A DNA stretch of 17,640 nt from JARYLZ01 sp964388275 (lineage in GTDB: Bacteria; Bacteroidota; Ignavibacteria; SZUA-365). A program made the translations under genes and the position numbers. The notes below the pieces were generated by a model. The model was not told the origin of the DNA. It did no database searches and was given only the letters and a program-made list of their open reading frames with translations. Every line of letters begins with the position of its first letter. Position 1 is the stretch's first letter. The stretch lies in the NCBI GenBank assembly GCA_964388275.1, contig CAYLZD010000051.1, positions 1 to 17,640 of the forward strand, given 5' to 3'. Positions 7,455-14,935 of this stretch are shown one piece after another.

Positions 7455-8953
7455 ACAGCCGTATGCAGGAACCTATTCCAACCCCGTCCGCGGAGCAAAC
7501 ATCCCCGGCGCTTCATCCGGAAACCGAGAGCCGCACTCCGATACGCAGGCATTACGCCCTGCTGGTCGGCGCGGTGGTCACATTGCCGGTTTTCCTCTTC
7601 CTGAAAGCCGGCCAATTCGGCAAGGGATCGGCGGTTCTGGCATGGCTGATTCTGGGCATCGCCGTCACCTCCTGGACGAAGTGGAAAAACAGGCAGCACA
7701 TCCCCCTTTTGCAGATCGTGCTGTCTTTTTATCCGATCTATTTCTCCTTCTCGGTCTTCATGCCTTCGGAGATGCGGCTGTTGTATTCGCGCTTCACAGC
7801 ATCTGAAACCATACTGCGAGAGACCATGCTGATAGTCGCGCTGACGCAGTGCAGCATATGGGCAGGGTGGATTCTGACGAAGCGGTTCGTCCGGCTCAAG
7901 CCGCTGCATCTGAACGTGCCGGATACCAGGCTGACCGTGTACGCGTACTCTATCATAGCGTTTCAGATCATACTGTTCATAATAAAGCAGGGAAATCCCG
8001 ACCTCGATCTCAGCGGTTACATACAGATAATCAACGGGCTGGCGAACATGTATATCGCGCTCGGCATTCTGTTCTTCACCGGCGAAGCGCGGGGATGGAA
8101 TATTCTGAACCTGCTGGGAATAGCGGTCATCGTCGCGTACCACATCGCGATCTCGGTCGACAACACGATGCTCGGCGAGGCAGTCATGCCGCTCATCGTG
8201 CTCGGCGTGCTGATGATCCGGCGTCATCGCAAGACGGCCGTGGCGCTTGCGCTCATGCTGACCGGTATTGCGCTGCTGATACAGCCGGTGAAACTCTCAT
8301 ACCGGCTCACGCTGATGCAAATGCAGGAAATGGGCATGAACACAACGCTGGCCGACAAGGCCGAACTGTACCTGCATTTGCTGAACATGCACTGGATCGA
8401 ATCGAGGGTCATCCCTTTTTACGAAGAGAGCGCGCAGGTGCAATTTTCCAAGCGGCTTTCATTGGTTCCGATCATCTCGGTGATTCTGCACGAGACGCCG
8501 GAACGCATACCCTTCCAGTACGGTTCGACTTTCAGGTATCTGCTCTTCACGCCTGTGCCGAGAGTCATCTACAAAGACAAGCCCACGGCGCAGGAAGCCA
8601 ATATATGGTTCGCCCGGTCCTACGGAATTCTGGACGAACAACTCGCCAAGACCACCATGGTAGGCATCTCGCACGTGGGGGAAGTGTACGTGAATTTCGG
8701 CTGGTTCGGCATAATTCCGATATTCACCCTGTTCGGCGCGATGATGTACGTCATTATGTTGCTGACGGCGGGAGGAAGGCGCCAATCGTCCATAGCCAAC
8801 AACGCGGTGATGACGGCGCTGTTGCCCATATTTTTCGCTGTCGAGAGCACGCTGACGGGTTTCCTCTCGGCGATCTTATACACCTTTTTCCTGTCCTATA
8901 TCATCCTGCGCCTCTTTTCCCGGAGAAATGTCCCGGAACAGCCCTCCGCATAG
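7451..8953 (+). CDS. wzy: Wzy-type O-antigen/exopolysaccharide polymerase
   Basis: A 500-residue polytopic membrane protein. A polar N-terminal tail of about 33 residues precedes hydrophobic segments near 35-53, 60-76, 84-103, 126-143, 161-179, 196-210, 219-235, 244-256 and 262-280. A long hydrophilic stretch (about 282-417) probably forms the periplasmic catalytic loop, and more segments follow at 418-440 and 452-489. The late-loop pattern FTPVPRVIYKDKPTAQEAN (366-384) with GEVYVNFGWFGIIP (410-423) is typical of oligosaccharide repeat-unit polymerases. It would join flipped repeat units block by block in the periplasm. Wzy sequences diverge strongly, so the call rests on topology, these motifs and the Wzx/WecA context. 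It overlaps the preceding glycosyltransferase by 4 bp. Confidence 0.85.
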   Translation: MNSRMQEPIPTPSAEQTSPALHPETESRTPIRRHYALLVGAVVTLPVFLFLKAGQFGKGSAVLAWLILGIAVTSWTKWKNRQHIPLLQIVLSFYPIYFSFSVFMPSEMRLLYSRFTASETILRETMLIVALTQCSIWAGWILTKRFVRLKPLHLNVPDTRLTVYAYSIIAFQIILFIIKQGNPDLDLSGYIQIINGLANMYIALGILFFTGEARGWNILNLLGIAVIVAYHIAISVDNTMLGEAVMPLIVLGVLMIRRHRKTAVALALMLTGIALLIQPVKLSYRLTLMQMQEMGMNTTLADKAELYLHLLNMHWIESRVIPFYEESAQVQFSKRLSLVPIISVILHETPERIPFQYGSTFRYLLFTPVPRVIYKDKPTAQEANIWFARSYGILDEQLAKTTMVGISHVGEVYVNFGWFGIIPIFTLFGAMMYVIMLLTAGGRRQSSIANNAVMTALLPIFFAVESTLTGFLSAILYTFFLSYIILRLFSRRNVPEQPSA

Positions 8954-8963
8954 CCGAAATACC

Positions 8964-8967
8964 GGAG
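8964..8967 (+). promoter_or_regulatory. Ribosome-binding site fixing a TTG start
   Basis: GGAG lies 7 nt before TTG at 8975. No in-frame ATG or GTG lies between the wzy stop and the first conserved strand (LRILQVTPSYAP), so this site supports the unusual TTG start of the following glycosyltransferase. Confidence 0.65.
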
Positions 8968-8974
8968 CACCCCG

Positions 8975-10153
8975 TTGTCGCATTCATCGAACTTGAGAAT
9001 ACTCCAGGTCACGCCCTCGTATGCGCCCGCTTCGGGCTTCGGCGGGCCAGTCCGCTGGCTCGAAAATCTGTGCCGCGCACTGGCGGACATGGAGGGCGTG
9101 CAAGTGACCGTCCTGACCACCGACACAAGCGGACGAAAGACGGGCGACCGCGTGCGGATTCCGCCGGCCGCGGCCGATGAGGAAAAGAAGCTCGTTGTCC
9201 GCTATATGAGGAAGACGGCCGGGGCCGACATCTCGGCGCGGATGTTGTTTCATCTGCCCGCGGAAGTCAGGAAAGCCGGCATCGTCCATCTTTCCGGAGT
9301 GTATTCATTTCCCACTTTCCCGGCGCTGTTAGCGGCCCGCGTTTCGGGGAAAGGATTGATATGGACTCCTCACGGCGCCTTCATGAACTGGGGCGCGGCG
9401 CGCAAAAGACGTTTGAAGCGTTCATGGAATTTCCTCTGCCGATTGATAGCGGACAGAAGCAAGACCGTGTTGCACGTGACGAGCGGGGCGGAGGCCGAGC
9501 AGACGGCGCGGGCGATGCCCGGTTTCAGAACCGCGCTCATACCGGCCGGCGTGGACGGCGCTTCGCCGGCGAAGCGCGGCCGGGAAAGGGGTGATGAGTT
9601 CCGCATGGTTTTCCTGGGGCGCCTGCATCCCGTCAAGGCGATCGAGAATCTGCTCGAAGCCATCGCCTTGCTCGACGAGCGAGCCCGTCTCGGCATATAC
9701 GGAAGCGGCGAGGAAGCCTATGTCGAGTCCCTGATCAGACTGACCGCCTCGCTCGGAATCACCCGGCGCGTGGAATTCCACGGCGCGATAGGAGAAGAAG
9801 CGAAAGCGGCAATGTTCGCTTCGGCTGACGTGCTGATGCTCCCCTCCCATTCGGAAAATTTCGGCATGGCGGCCGCGGAGGCGCTGGCGCACGGAGTGCC
9901 CGTGATAGCGGGCAACGGAACCCCGTGGACGGAACTCGACGCCCGCGGCTGCGGCATCTGCACAGCCAACAACCCTGAATCGCTGGCAACCGCGGTGAGA
10001 AAAATCATGGATGCGGATCGTGAAACAATGGGAAAAGCCGGCGCCGAATGGATGAGGCGGGAATACTCATGGGCCGTCATCTCCCGCAGAATGCGCGAGC
10101 TGTACGAAGCGATGCTGCATCCCGACGTCCCGGCGGCCGGGGAGCGGACGTGA
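8975..10153 (+). CDS. Glycosyltransferase family 4 protein (TTG start)
   Basis: A 392-residue GT-B glycosyltransferase. LRILQVTPSYAPASGFGGPV (7-26) is the N-terminal strand and glycine loop, and TPHGAFMNWG (131-140) is a conserved acceptor-domain motif. MVFLGRLHPVKAIENLLEAI (211-230), IYGSGEE (241-247), ADVLMLPSHSENFGMAAAEA (284-303, containing EX7E at E294 and E302) and GVPVIAGNGTPW make the donor site. It should act in the cytoplasm on the lipid-linked intermediate; donor and acceptor are unknown. The start is TTG with GGAG 7 nt upstream, 22 bp after wzy. The stop overlaps the GTG start of the PssD-like gene, so the two are probably translationally coupled. Confidence 0.9.
   Translation: MSHSSNLRILQVTPSYAPASGFGGPVRWLENLCRALADMEGVQVTVLTTDTSGRKTGDRVRIPPAAADEEKKLVVRYMRKTAGADISARMLFHLPAEVRKAGIVHLSGVYSFPTFPALLAARVSGKGLIWTPHGAFMNWGAARKRRLKRSWNFLCRLIADRSKTVLHVTSGAEAEQTARAMPGFRTALIPAGVDGASPAKRGRERGDEFRMVFLGRLHPVKAIENLLEAIALLDERARLGIYGSGEEAYVESLIRLTASLGITRRVEFHGAIGEEAKAAMFASADVLMLPSHSENFGMAAAEALAHGVPVIAGNGTPWTELDARGCGICTANNPESLATAVRKIMDADRETMGKAGAEWMRREYSWAVISRRMRELYEAMLHPDVPAAGERT
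10141..10144 (+). promoter_or_regulatory. Ribosome-binding site fixing the GTG start of pssD
   Basis: GGAG is followed by 5 nt and GTG at 10150. This supports a start at GTG, where family homology begins (KICIVSSCGGH), rather than at an upstream in-frame ATG at 10048 buried inside the preceding glycosyltransferase. Confidence 0.65.
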
Positions 10154-10593
10154 AAATCTGCATTGTCTCGTCCTGCGGCGGACATCTGACGGAAGTGCGG
10201 CGGCTCAGCGCGGCCTACGAAGCGCACGATCATTTCTACGTCCTCAACGACCGCGCCATGCTGCCCGGCGACATGCGCGGCCGCACCTACTTCATCAGGC
10301 ATTCGGAGCGCGACATCCTGTTTTTCGTCAATCTGTGGGAAGCCTTCGGCATTCTGCGCAAGGAAAGGCCGCGCGTCATCCTGAGCACGGGCGCCGGCCC
10401 CGCGGTGCCCTTCGCTCTCGTCGGGCGGCTGTTGTTCCGCTGCACGGTGATCTTCATCGAGACGCTGACGCGTTCAGAAGCGCCCTCGCTGACGGGGCGG
10501 ATAATGTACCGGCTGGCGCACAGGTTCTATTACCAGTGGGAATCGCTCGCCGAATATTTCCCGCGCGGCATTTACGGAGGACCGATAATCTGA
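10150..10593 (+). CDS. pssD: PssD/Alg14-like subunit of a two-component glycosyltransferase
   Basis: A 147-residue protein beginning VKICIVSSCGGHLTEVRRLS, the signature of the Alg14/PssD family (compare SSxGGHLxE). Downstream come PRVILSTGAGPAVPFALVGR (75-94), FIETLTR and a terminal YGGPII. Known members supply the acceptor-side, membrane-recruiting half of a split GT-B enzyme whose donor-binding half is PssE/Alg13. In Rhizobium leguminosarum, PssD/PssE adds glucuronic acid to the lipid-linked glucose. This member has no obvious N-terminal membrane anchor of the eukaryotic Alg14 kind. GTG start with GGAG upstream; GTGA overlap with the previous gene and CTGA overlap with the next. Confidence 0.87.
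   Translation: MKICIVSSCGGHLTEVRRLSAAYEAHDHFYVLNDRAMLPGDMRGRTYFIRHSERDILFFVNLWEAFGILRKERPRVILSTGAGPAVPFALVGRLLFRCTVIFIETLTRSEAPSLTGRIMYRLAHRFYYQWESLAEYFPRGIYGGPII
10576..10580 (+). promoter_or_regulatory. Ribosome-binding site supporting a CTG start for pssE
   Basis: GGAGG, the strongest Shine-Dalgarno match among the sites examined, lies 9 nt before CTG at 10590. That CTG overlaps the pssD stop as CTGA, the same arrangement as the ATGA and GTGA junctions elsewhere in this operon. Confidence 0.6.
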
Positions 10594-11096
10594 GCACTTT
10601 CGCCGCCGTGGGAAACTCCAAGCTGCCGTTCCGGCGCTTTACCGACGAGATCGCGAGACTGGCGGCGGCCGGGAAACTGCCGGCGCCGGTGTTCCTGCAG
10701 CACGGGCATACGCCCTGTGCGTACTCGTGCTGCGAAACGGCGGCCTTTCTCGACATGGAGGAGTTCGAGCGCCGCATACGCGACGCGGAACTGGTCATTC
10801 TGCAGGCCGGAGGAGGCGCCGTCCTCACGGCCGTTTCGGCCGGGCATGTGCCCGTCGTGGTTCCGCGCCGGCCGGAATTCGGCGAGATAGTCGACGATCA
10901 TCAGGTGCGAAACGCCGCGCATCTGTCCGGACTGGGACTGGTTGTGACCGCCGCCGATCCCGCGGATATGGAGGAGGCGGCACGCAGCGCCTCGGAAAAG
11001 CGGTCGCCGGGCAAAGGCGAAAGACGCGAACCTGCATTGATCGCCATGCTTCGCTCCGATCTCGAACAGGCGGCACATGGGCGGAAGTTTCGGTAG
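10590..11096 (+). CDS. pssE: PssE/Alg13-like subunit of a two-component glycosyltransferase (probable CTG start)
   Basis: With a CTG start the product is 168 residues, typical for PssE/Alg13 proteins. STFAAVGNSKLPFRRFTDEI (2-21) matches the usual first strand and loop (VTVGTxxxPFDRL). VFLQHGHTP (34-42), LVILQAGGGAVLTAVSAG (68-85) and PVVVPRRPEFGEIVDDHQ (88-105) match the donor-site half of Alg13. The family motif normally reads SHAGxGS; here it is LQAGGGA, so the His is Gln72 and the Ser is Ala77. No ATG occurs in frame before codon 56. A GTG at 10608 would remove the first strand, so CTG at 10590 is preferred. The partner is the PssD-like protein just upstream. It overlaps the next gene by 20 bp. 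Confidence 0.82.
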   Translation: MSTFAAVGNSKLPFRRFTDEIARLAAAGKLPAPVFLQHGHTPCAYSCCETAAFLDMEEFERRIRDAELVILQAGGGAVLTAVSAGHVPVVVPRRPEFGEIVDDHQVRNAAHLSGLGLVVTAADPADMEEAARSASEKRSPGKGERREPALIAMLRSDLEQAAHGRKFR

Positions 11097-11688
11097 GCGA
11101 AAAACACCGAGGCCCGCCGTTCTCATCGTCTGCGCCCTGGTGACCGCGGCATTCCTGGATCCGGCGGAGATGATAGTCGCGGATTCGGACGCCTTCCCGG
11201 GCGCCGAACTCGCGGTAGTGCCCGGAGGGGACGCCGGTCCGCGCACGCTGTACACAGCGGGATTGTACGCGCGCGGCGACGTTGAGCTCGTGCTGCTTAT
11301 GGGTTATACCGGAGGCATGATGCGCAAAGACACGCATGCCTCGCGGTGGCAGACGGAATGGCTGTGCGGGCGCGGAGTGCCCGCGTCGGTTCTCCGCTTC
11401 GACTCCGCGGCCCGCAGCACCTGGGAAGAGGCGGAGTCGGTGCGGACTTTCATGCGGCGCAACGGACTGAAAAGCGCCATCGTCATCACGGATCCGCCCT
11501 TCATGCGCCGCACGCGGCTCACGTACCGCAAGGTGTTCGAGGGATCGGATCATGCCGTTTCGATAGTCGCCGCCGATTCCCCCTGGTGGCGACCCGAGAA
11601 ATGGTGGTCCACATACGCCGGGACTCACGCGGTGTTTCACGAGACCGCCAAGCTGCTATATTACTACACGCGCACGATTCTTGAATGA
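11077..11688 (+). CDS. DUF218/YdcF-family membrane-anchored protein
   Basis: A 203-residue protein with a basic N terminus and one hydrophobic segment (AVLIVCALVTAAFL, 14-27), suggesting a signal anchor with the domain outside or at the membrane. The rest fits the DUF218 (YdcF/SanA/ElyC) pattern: AELAVVPGGDAGPRTLYTAG (43-62), LVLLMGYTGG (71-80), a STWEEAESV helix (114-122) and AIVITDPPFMRRTRLTYRKV (134-153), matching the usual VTSxxHxxR region. Family members are linked to cell-envelope and polysaccharide processes, but no reaction is established. It overlaps pssE by 20 bp, so it is part of the operon. Function here is unknown; a role in handling lipid-linked intermediates is only a guess. 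Confidence 0.8.
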   Translation: MGGSFGRRKTPRPAVLIVCALVTAAFLDPAEMIVADSDAFPGAELAVVPGGDAGPRTLYTAGLYARGDVELVLLMGYTGGMMRKDTHASRWQTEWLCGRGVPASVLRFDSAARSTWEEAESVRTFMRRNGLKSAIVITDPPFMRRTRLTYRKVFEGSDHAVSIVAADSPWWRPEKWWSTYAGTHAVFHETAKLLYYYTRTILE

Positions 11689-11735
11689 TCGTTTTCCACC
11701 CGAAATGTCTGTAGCATAGTCACGATCTCTTAACC

Positions 11736-11756
11736 ACTCCGCACTCCCTACTCCGC
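11736..11756. repeat. Three tandem heptamers ACTCCGC/ACTCCCT/ACTCCGC
   Basis: Within the 72-bp gap between the DUF218 gene and the carbamoyltransferase gene, three contiguous 7-bp units end 4 bp before the next ATG. They share the CTCCGC core and plus-strand pyrimidine bias of the octamer array at 51-154. They occupy the place where a Shine-Dalgarno sequence would be expected, and none is present. Confidence 0.7.
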
Positions 11757-11760
11757 TCTC

Positions 11761-13515
11761 ATGCTCATCCTTGGTCTCAACGCCTACCACGGCGACTCCT
11801 CCGCCTGCATAATCCGCGACGGCAAGCTGCTCGCGGCGGTCGAGGAAGAACGTTTCACACGCATAAAACACTGGGCCGGCTATCCGCGCCATGCAGTCGA
11901 TTACTGCCTGAGCGTTGCGCGGGCGGGCGTGCGCGACATAGACCACATCGCGGTCAACCGCGATCCGAAAGCGAATCTCTACAGGAAAGCCCTCTACGCG
12001 CTGCGGCGCAGGCCGGCATACGAGCTGATCAGGGACCGGCTGCGCAACGCGGCGAGGGTGGGCAACATACGCGGCGATGTCGCCGCTCATCTCGGCCTGG
12101 ACGAGCGGGATCTGCGCGCGGAATTTCATCCCGTCGAACATCATCTCGCGCACATGAGCAGCGCGTTCTTCGTATCGCCTCACGAGAGGGCCTGCGTGGT
12201 GTCAACCGACGGTTTCGGAGATTTCGTCGGGGCGATGTGGGGCGCCGGCGACGGCAAATCGCTGGAGGCGCTGGATCGGATCTACTTCCCGCACTCGCTG
12301 GGATTGTTTTACCTGACCATGACCCAGCACCTCGGCTTCCCGCATTACGGGGACGAGTACAAGGTGATGGGTCTTGCATCCTACGGCGAACCCCGGCATC
12401 TCGATCTTATGCGGCGCATTGTCACCCTCGAGCCGGGAGGCCGCTTTGAACTCGATCCGGAATTGTTCAATCATGCCGTTTCCGGAATTTCGATGACCTG
12501 GGATAACGGCTCTCCGGAAATCGGCCGCGCCTTCACTCCGGCCCTCGAAGAATTGCTCGGCCCGGCGCGCGCCCGGGGCGAGGCCGTCGAACGACGCCAC
12601 ATGGATCTCGCTTCATCGATGCAGGCCATGTATGAGGAGGCCTTCTTTCACATGCTGAACCACGCGCAGAAAGCGACCGGAATGAGCGCGCTCTGCCTGG
12701 CCGGAGGCACGGCCATGAACTCGGTCGCAAACGGGAAGATATTCGACCGCACGCCGTTCAAGGACGTCTACATACAAGCGGCCGCCGGCGATTCAGGCGG
12801 CGCTCTCGGCGCGGCATACTTCGTGTGGAACCGGCTGCTCGAGCACGACAGAGGCTTCGTGATGGACGGGGCTTACTGGGGGCCCGAATACTCGGACGAG
12901 GATACCGCCGCCGCCATAAAGGACCGCGCGAACGAACTTGAAGACGCCGGCATACTTCCGCGCCTCTTCGAAGACTTCGATGACCTCCGAGCCTCCACGG
13001 CCCGGCACTTAGCCGGGGGCGCGGTGGTCGGCTGGTTCCAGGGGCGCATGGAGTGGGGACCCAGGGCTCTCGGCAACCGCTCCATAGTAGTGGATCCGCG
13101 CCGCGCGGACATGAAGGACATACTCAACGCGCGGATCAAGCGCCGTGAATCCTTCCGGCCCTTCGCGCCGTCCATTCTCGAAGAACACACCGGAGAGTAT
13201 TTTGAAAAAGACTATCCGGATCCGTTCATGATAAAAGTCTACCCGGTGCGCCCGGAAAAACGAGCCGTGATACCCGCGGTGACGCATGTGGACGGCAGCG
13301 GCCGCCTTCAGACGGTCAGCAGGAAAACCAATCCACGCTACTGGGGCCTCATCGACGCCTTCCGGTCCGTCACCGGCGTGCCTGTGCTGCTGAACACGAG
13401 TTTCAACGAGAATGAACCCATAGTCTGCACGCCCGCGGAGGCGCTGGAAACCTTTCTGCGCACGAAAATGGATGTGCTGGTCCTGAACAATCACATGCTC
13501 GAGCGCGTCTCCTGA
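11761..13515 (+). CDS. NodU/CmcH-family O-carbamoyltransferase
   Basis: A full-length 584-residue protein. The N-terminal ASKHA-type domain begins MLILGLNAYHGDSSACIIRD and has VEEERFTRIKH (27-37), the metal-binding motif HHLAH (127-131), STDGFGD (148-154), KVMGLASYGE (201-210), LAGGTAMNSVANGKI (313-327) and GDSGGALGAA (343-352). The C-terminal domain has GWFQGRMEWGPRALGNRS (424-441), RESFRPFAPSI (462-472), THVDGSGRLQTV (508-519) and LLNTSFNENEPIV (543-555). NodU, CmcH and TobZ move a carbamoyl group from carbamoyl phosphate, via carbamoyl-adenylate, to a hydroxyl; NodU acts on a sugar. Here the likely acceptor is a sugar of the repeat unit or its precursor. A short repeat rather than a Shine-Dalgarno sequence precedes the ATG. 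Confidence 0.92.
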   Translation: MLILGLNAYHGDSSACIIRDGKLLAAVEEERFTRIKHWAGYPRHAVDYCLSVARAGVRDIDHIAVNRDPKANLYRKALYALRRRPAYELIRDRLRNAARVGNIRGDVAAHLGLDERDLRAEFHPVEHHLAHMSSAFFVSPHERACVVSTDGFGDFVGAMWGAGDGKSLEALDRIYFPHSLGLFYLTMTQHLGFPHYGDEYKVMGLASYGEPRHLDLMRRIVTLEPGGRFELDPELFNHAVSGISMTWDNGSPEIGRAFTPALEELLGPARARGEAVERRHMDLASSMQAMYEEAFFHMLNHAQKATGMSALCLAGGTAMNSVANGKIFDRTPFKDVYIQAAAGDSGGALGAAYFVWNRLLEHDRGFVMDGAYWGPEYSDEDTAAAIKDRANELEDAGILPRLFEDFDDLRASTARHLAGGAVVGWFQGRMEWGPRALGNRSIVVDPRRADMKDILNARIKRRESFRPFAPSILEEHTGEYFEKDYPDPFMIKVYPVRPEKRAVIPAVTHVDGSGRLQTVSRKTNPRYWGLIDAFRSVTGVPVLLNTSFNENEPIVCTPAEALETFLRTKMDVLVLNNHMLERVS

Positions 13516-13528
13516 TCCCGTCGCCCCG

Positions 13529-14749
13529 ATGCGCATCCTCCTCCTGAACCATTATTACTGGCCGGACTTCAGCGGCAACGCCCAGTACGGCACGCAGCTG
13601 GCGGAAGACCTGGCGGCTGCGGGCGCGGAAGTGCACGCCATCGCGAGCAGGGGAGACTACCTAGGCGAGAGGAAGGCGCCGCTTCCCGCGGAGGAAGTTC
13701 ATAACGGCGTCTACATACACCGGGTGCCCGTCACCAACTTCGGCAAGCGCAAGGCGTGGCAGCGCCTGGGCGACGCGCTGTCCTTCCACACGACGGCCTT
13801 TTTCCGCGCCATGCGCCTCCCCCGCCCGGACGTCATTATTTCGCAAACCGCCCCGCTGATGATGGTGACGACGGCATACGCGCTTTCCCGGCTGAAAGGC
13901 GCGCGGCTCCTGGTATGGTGCCAGGACATATGGCCCGACATCGCTTTCGCGCTGAATCTCTTCAGGCGGAAATCGGTTTCGGGAAGGATATTCAGAGGCA
14001 TCTCCCATTGGAGCATGAGACGGGCGGATCTCGTCATCGCCATAGGCCGCTGCATGGAATCGTACCTGCGGACGAAACTTCGCATACCTTCAGAGAGGAT
14101 AGTGCTGCAACAAAACTGGGGCGATTCCCTCGCGATCCGGAAAACGCCCCAGACCGAAAACGGTTACAGAAAGAAGATGGGCCTCGCCGGCAAGTTCGTG
14201 GTGCTCTACTCCGGCAACATGGGCTGGGGACATCCCTTCGAGTCTATTATGGAAGTAGTCCGAAGGCTGCGCGAAGCGGAACACATCCGTTTCCTTTTCA
14301 TCGGCGGAGGACAGCGCAAGCCGTATATAGAGGAGTTTCTCACCGTCAATTCCCTTCACAACGCGGTTCTTCTGCCCTACGAACCGAGCGAAAACCTGTC
14401 CGAGACTCTCTCCGCCGGCAACGTTCACCTGATAAGTCTCGATCCGCGCCTGGACGGTCTCATCGTGCCCAGCAAATTGTACGGGGCCATGGCGGCGGCG
14501 AGGCCGGTGATATTTCTCGGTTCGGATAGAAACGAGATCTCGACCGTGCTCGCCGAATGCGGCTGCGGAATGCGCCTGGATCCGGGCGACGCCGATGCGC
14601 TGCAAGCGCTCATCGCGGGCGCCGCGGAAAATCCTCAAGTTTGGGCGGACATGGGAGAGAGAGGATACTCCGAATACAGAGAGAAGTATTCCCGCGAGCG
14701 CGCGACGGGCAGATACGCGGAGCTCCTGCGCCAGGCGGTCGGGGATTAG
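13529..14749 (+). CDS. WbuB-like glycosyltransferase family 4 protein
   Basis: A 406-residue GT-B glycosyltransferase beginning MRILLLNHYYWPDFSGNAQY, a start typical of the WbuB/WcaI-like branch. Further subfamily marks are VWCQDIWPD (129-137), VVLYSGNMGWGHPFESI (224-240), FLFIGGGQRK (255-264), and LISLDPRLDGLIVPSKLYGA (301-320) followed by MAAARPVIFLG. The acidic EX7E position is replaced by the DGLIVPSK pattern usual in this branch. In WbuB itself the activity is transfer of an N-acetylated sugar (reported as L-FucNAc) to a lipid-linked GlcNAc; I do not infer the same sugar here. It starts 13 bp after the carbamoyltransferase stop with no clear ribosome-binding site and is followed by the largest gap inside the operon. 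Confidence 0.88.
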   Translation: MRILLLNHYYWPDFSGNAQYGTQLAEDLAAAGAEVHAIASRGDYLGERKAPLPAEEVHNGVYIHRVPVTNFGKRKAWQRLGDALSFHTTAFFRAMRLPRPDVIISQTAPLMMVTTAYALSRLKGARLLVWCQDIWPDIAFALNLFRRKSVSGRIFRGISHWSMRRADLVIAIGRCMESYLRTKLRIPSERIVLQQNWGDSLAIRKTPQTENGYRKKMGLAGKFVVLYSGNMGWGHPFESIMEVVRRLREAEHIRFLFIGGGQRKPYIEEFLTVNSLHNAVLLPYEPSENLSETLSAGNVHLISLDPRLDGLIVPSKLYGAMAAARPVIFLGSDRNEISTVLAECGCGMRLDPGDADALQALIAGAAENPQVWADMGERGYSEYREKYSRERATGRYAELLRQAVGD

Positions 14750-14935
14750 GATGCTATCAGCCGCCGACATGACCGCACGCGACACCACGCACGCCGGAAA
14801 AATGGCAGCTTTACTGCAAAAAGCCGGAGCCGGGCGGAGCTTGATTTTGTGGGATTTCTGCGGCGGCATGCATACATTGCATTCACTCGCCGCCAAGGAC
14901 CACATATCAATCAAGTGCCTTCGCGTTTCACTCTG
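14750..14935. other. Intra-operon gap before the wecA-like gene, with a possible stem-loop
   Basis: At 186 bp this is the longest break in the gene run. I see no gene in it. An irregular stem-loop can be drawn at 14862-14894: GGCGGC pairs with GCCGCC, and inside it ATGC (14868-14871) pairs with GCAT (14879-14882), with a 6-nt one-sided bulge. It is followed at once by AAGGA (14895-14899). A TTGATT at 14841 has no well-spaced -10 partner. The gap might hold an internal promoter or leader structure, but the evidence is thin. Confidence 0.35.

Noticed and set aside
7849..9180. 443-codon plus-strand frame overlapping wzy and the next glycosyltransferase
   Set aside because: It is out of frame with both genes, and its Arg/His/Ala-rich composition shows no membrane or GT motifs.
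10560..10620. Programmed -1 frameshift fusing PssD and PssE
   Set aside because: No slippery heptamer is evident at the junction, and the Shine-Dalgarno plus CTGA overlap explains the arrangement as coupled separate genes.
11681..11720. Internal promoter before the carbamoyltransferase gene (TTGAAT with TAGCAT)
   Set aside because: The spacing is about 25 bp, too long for a sigma70-type promoter.
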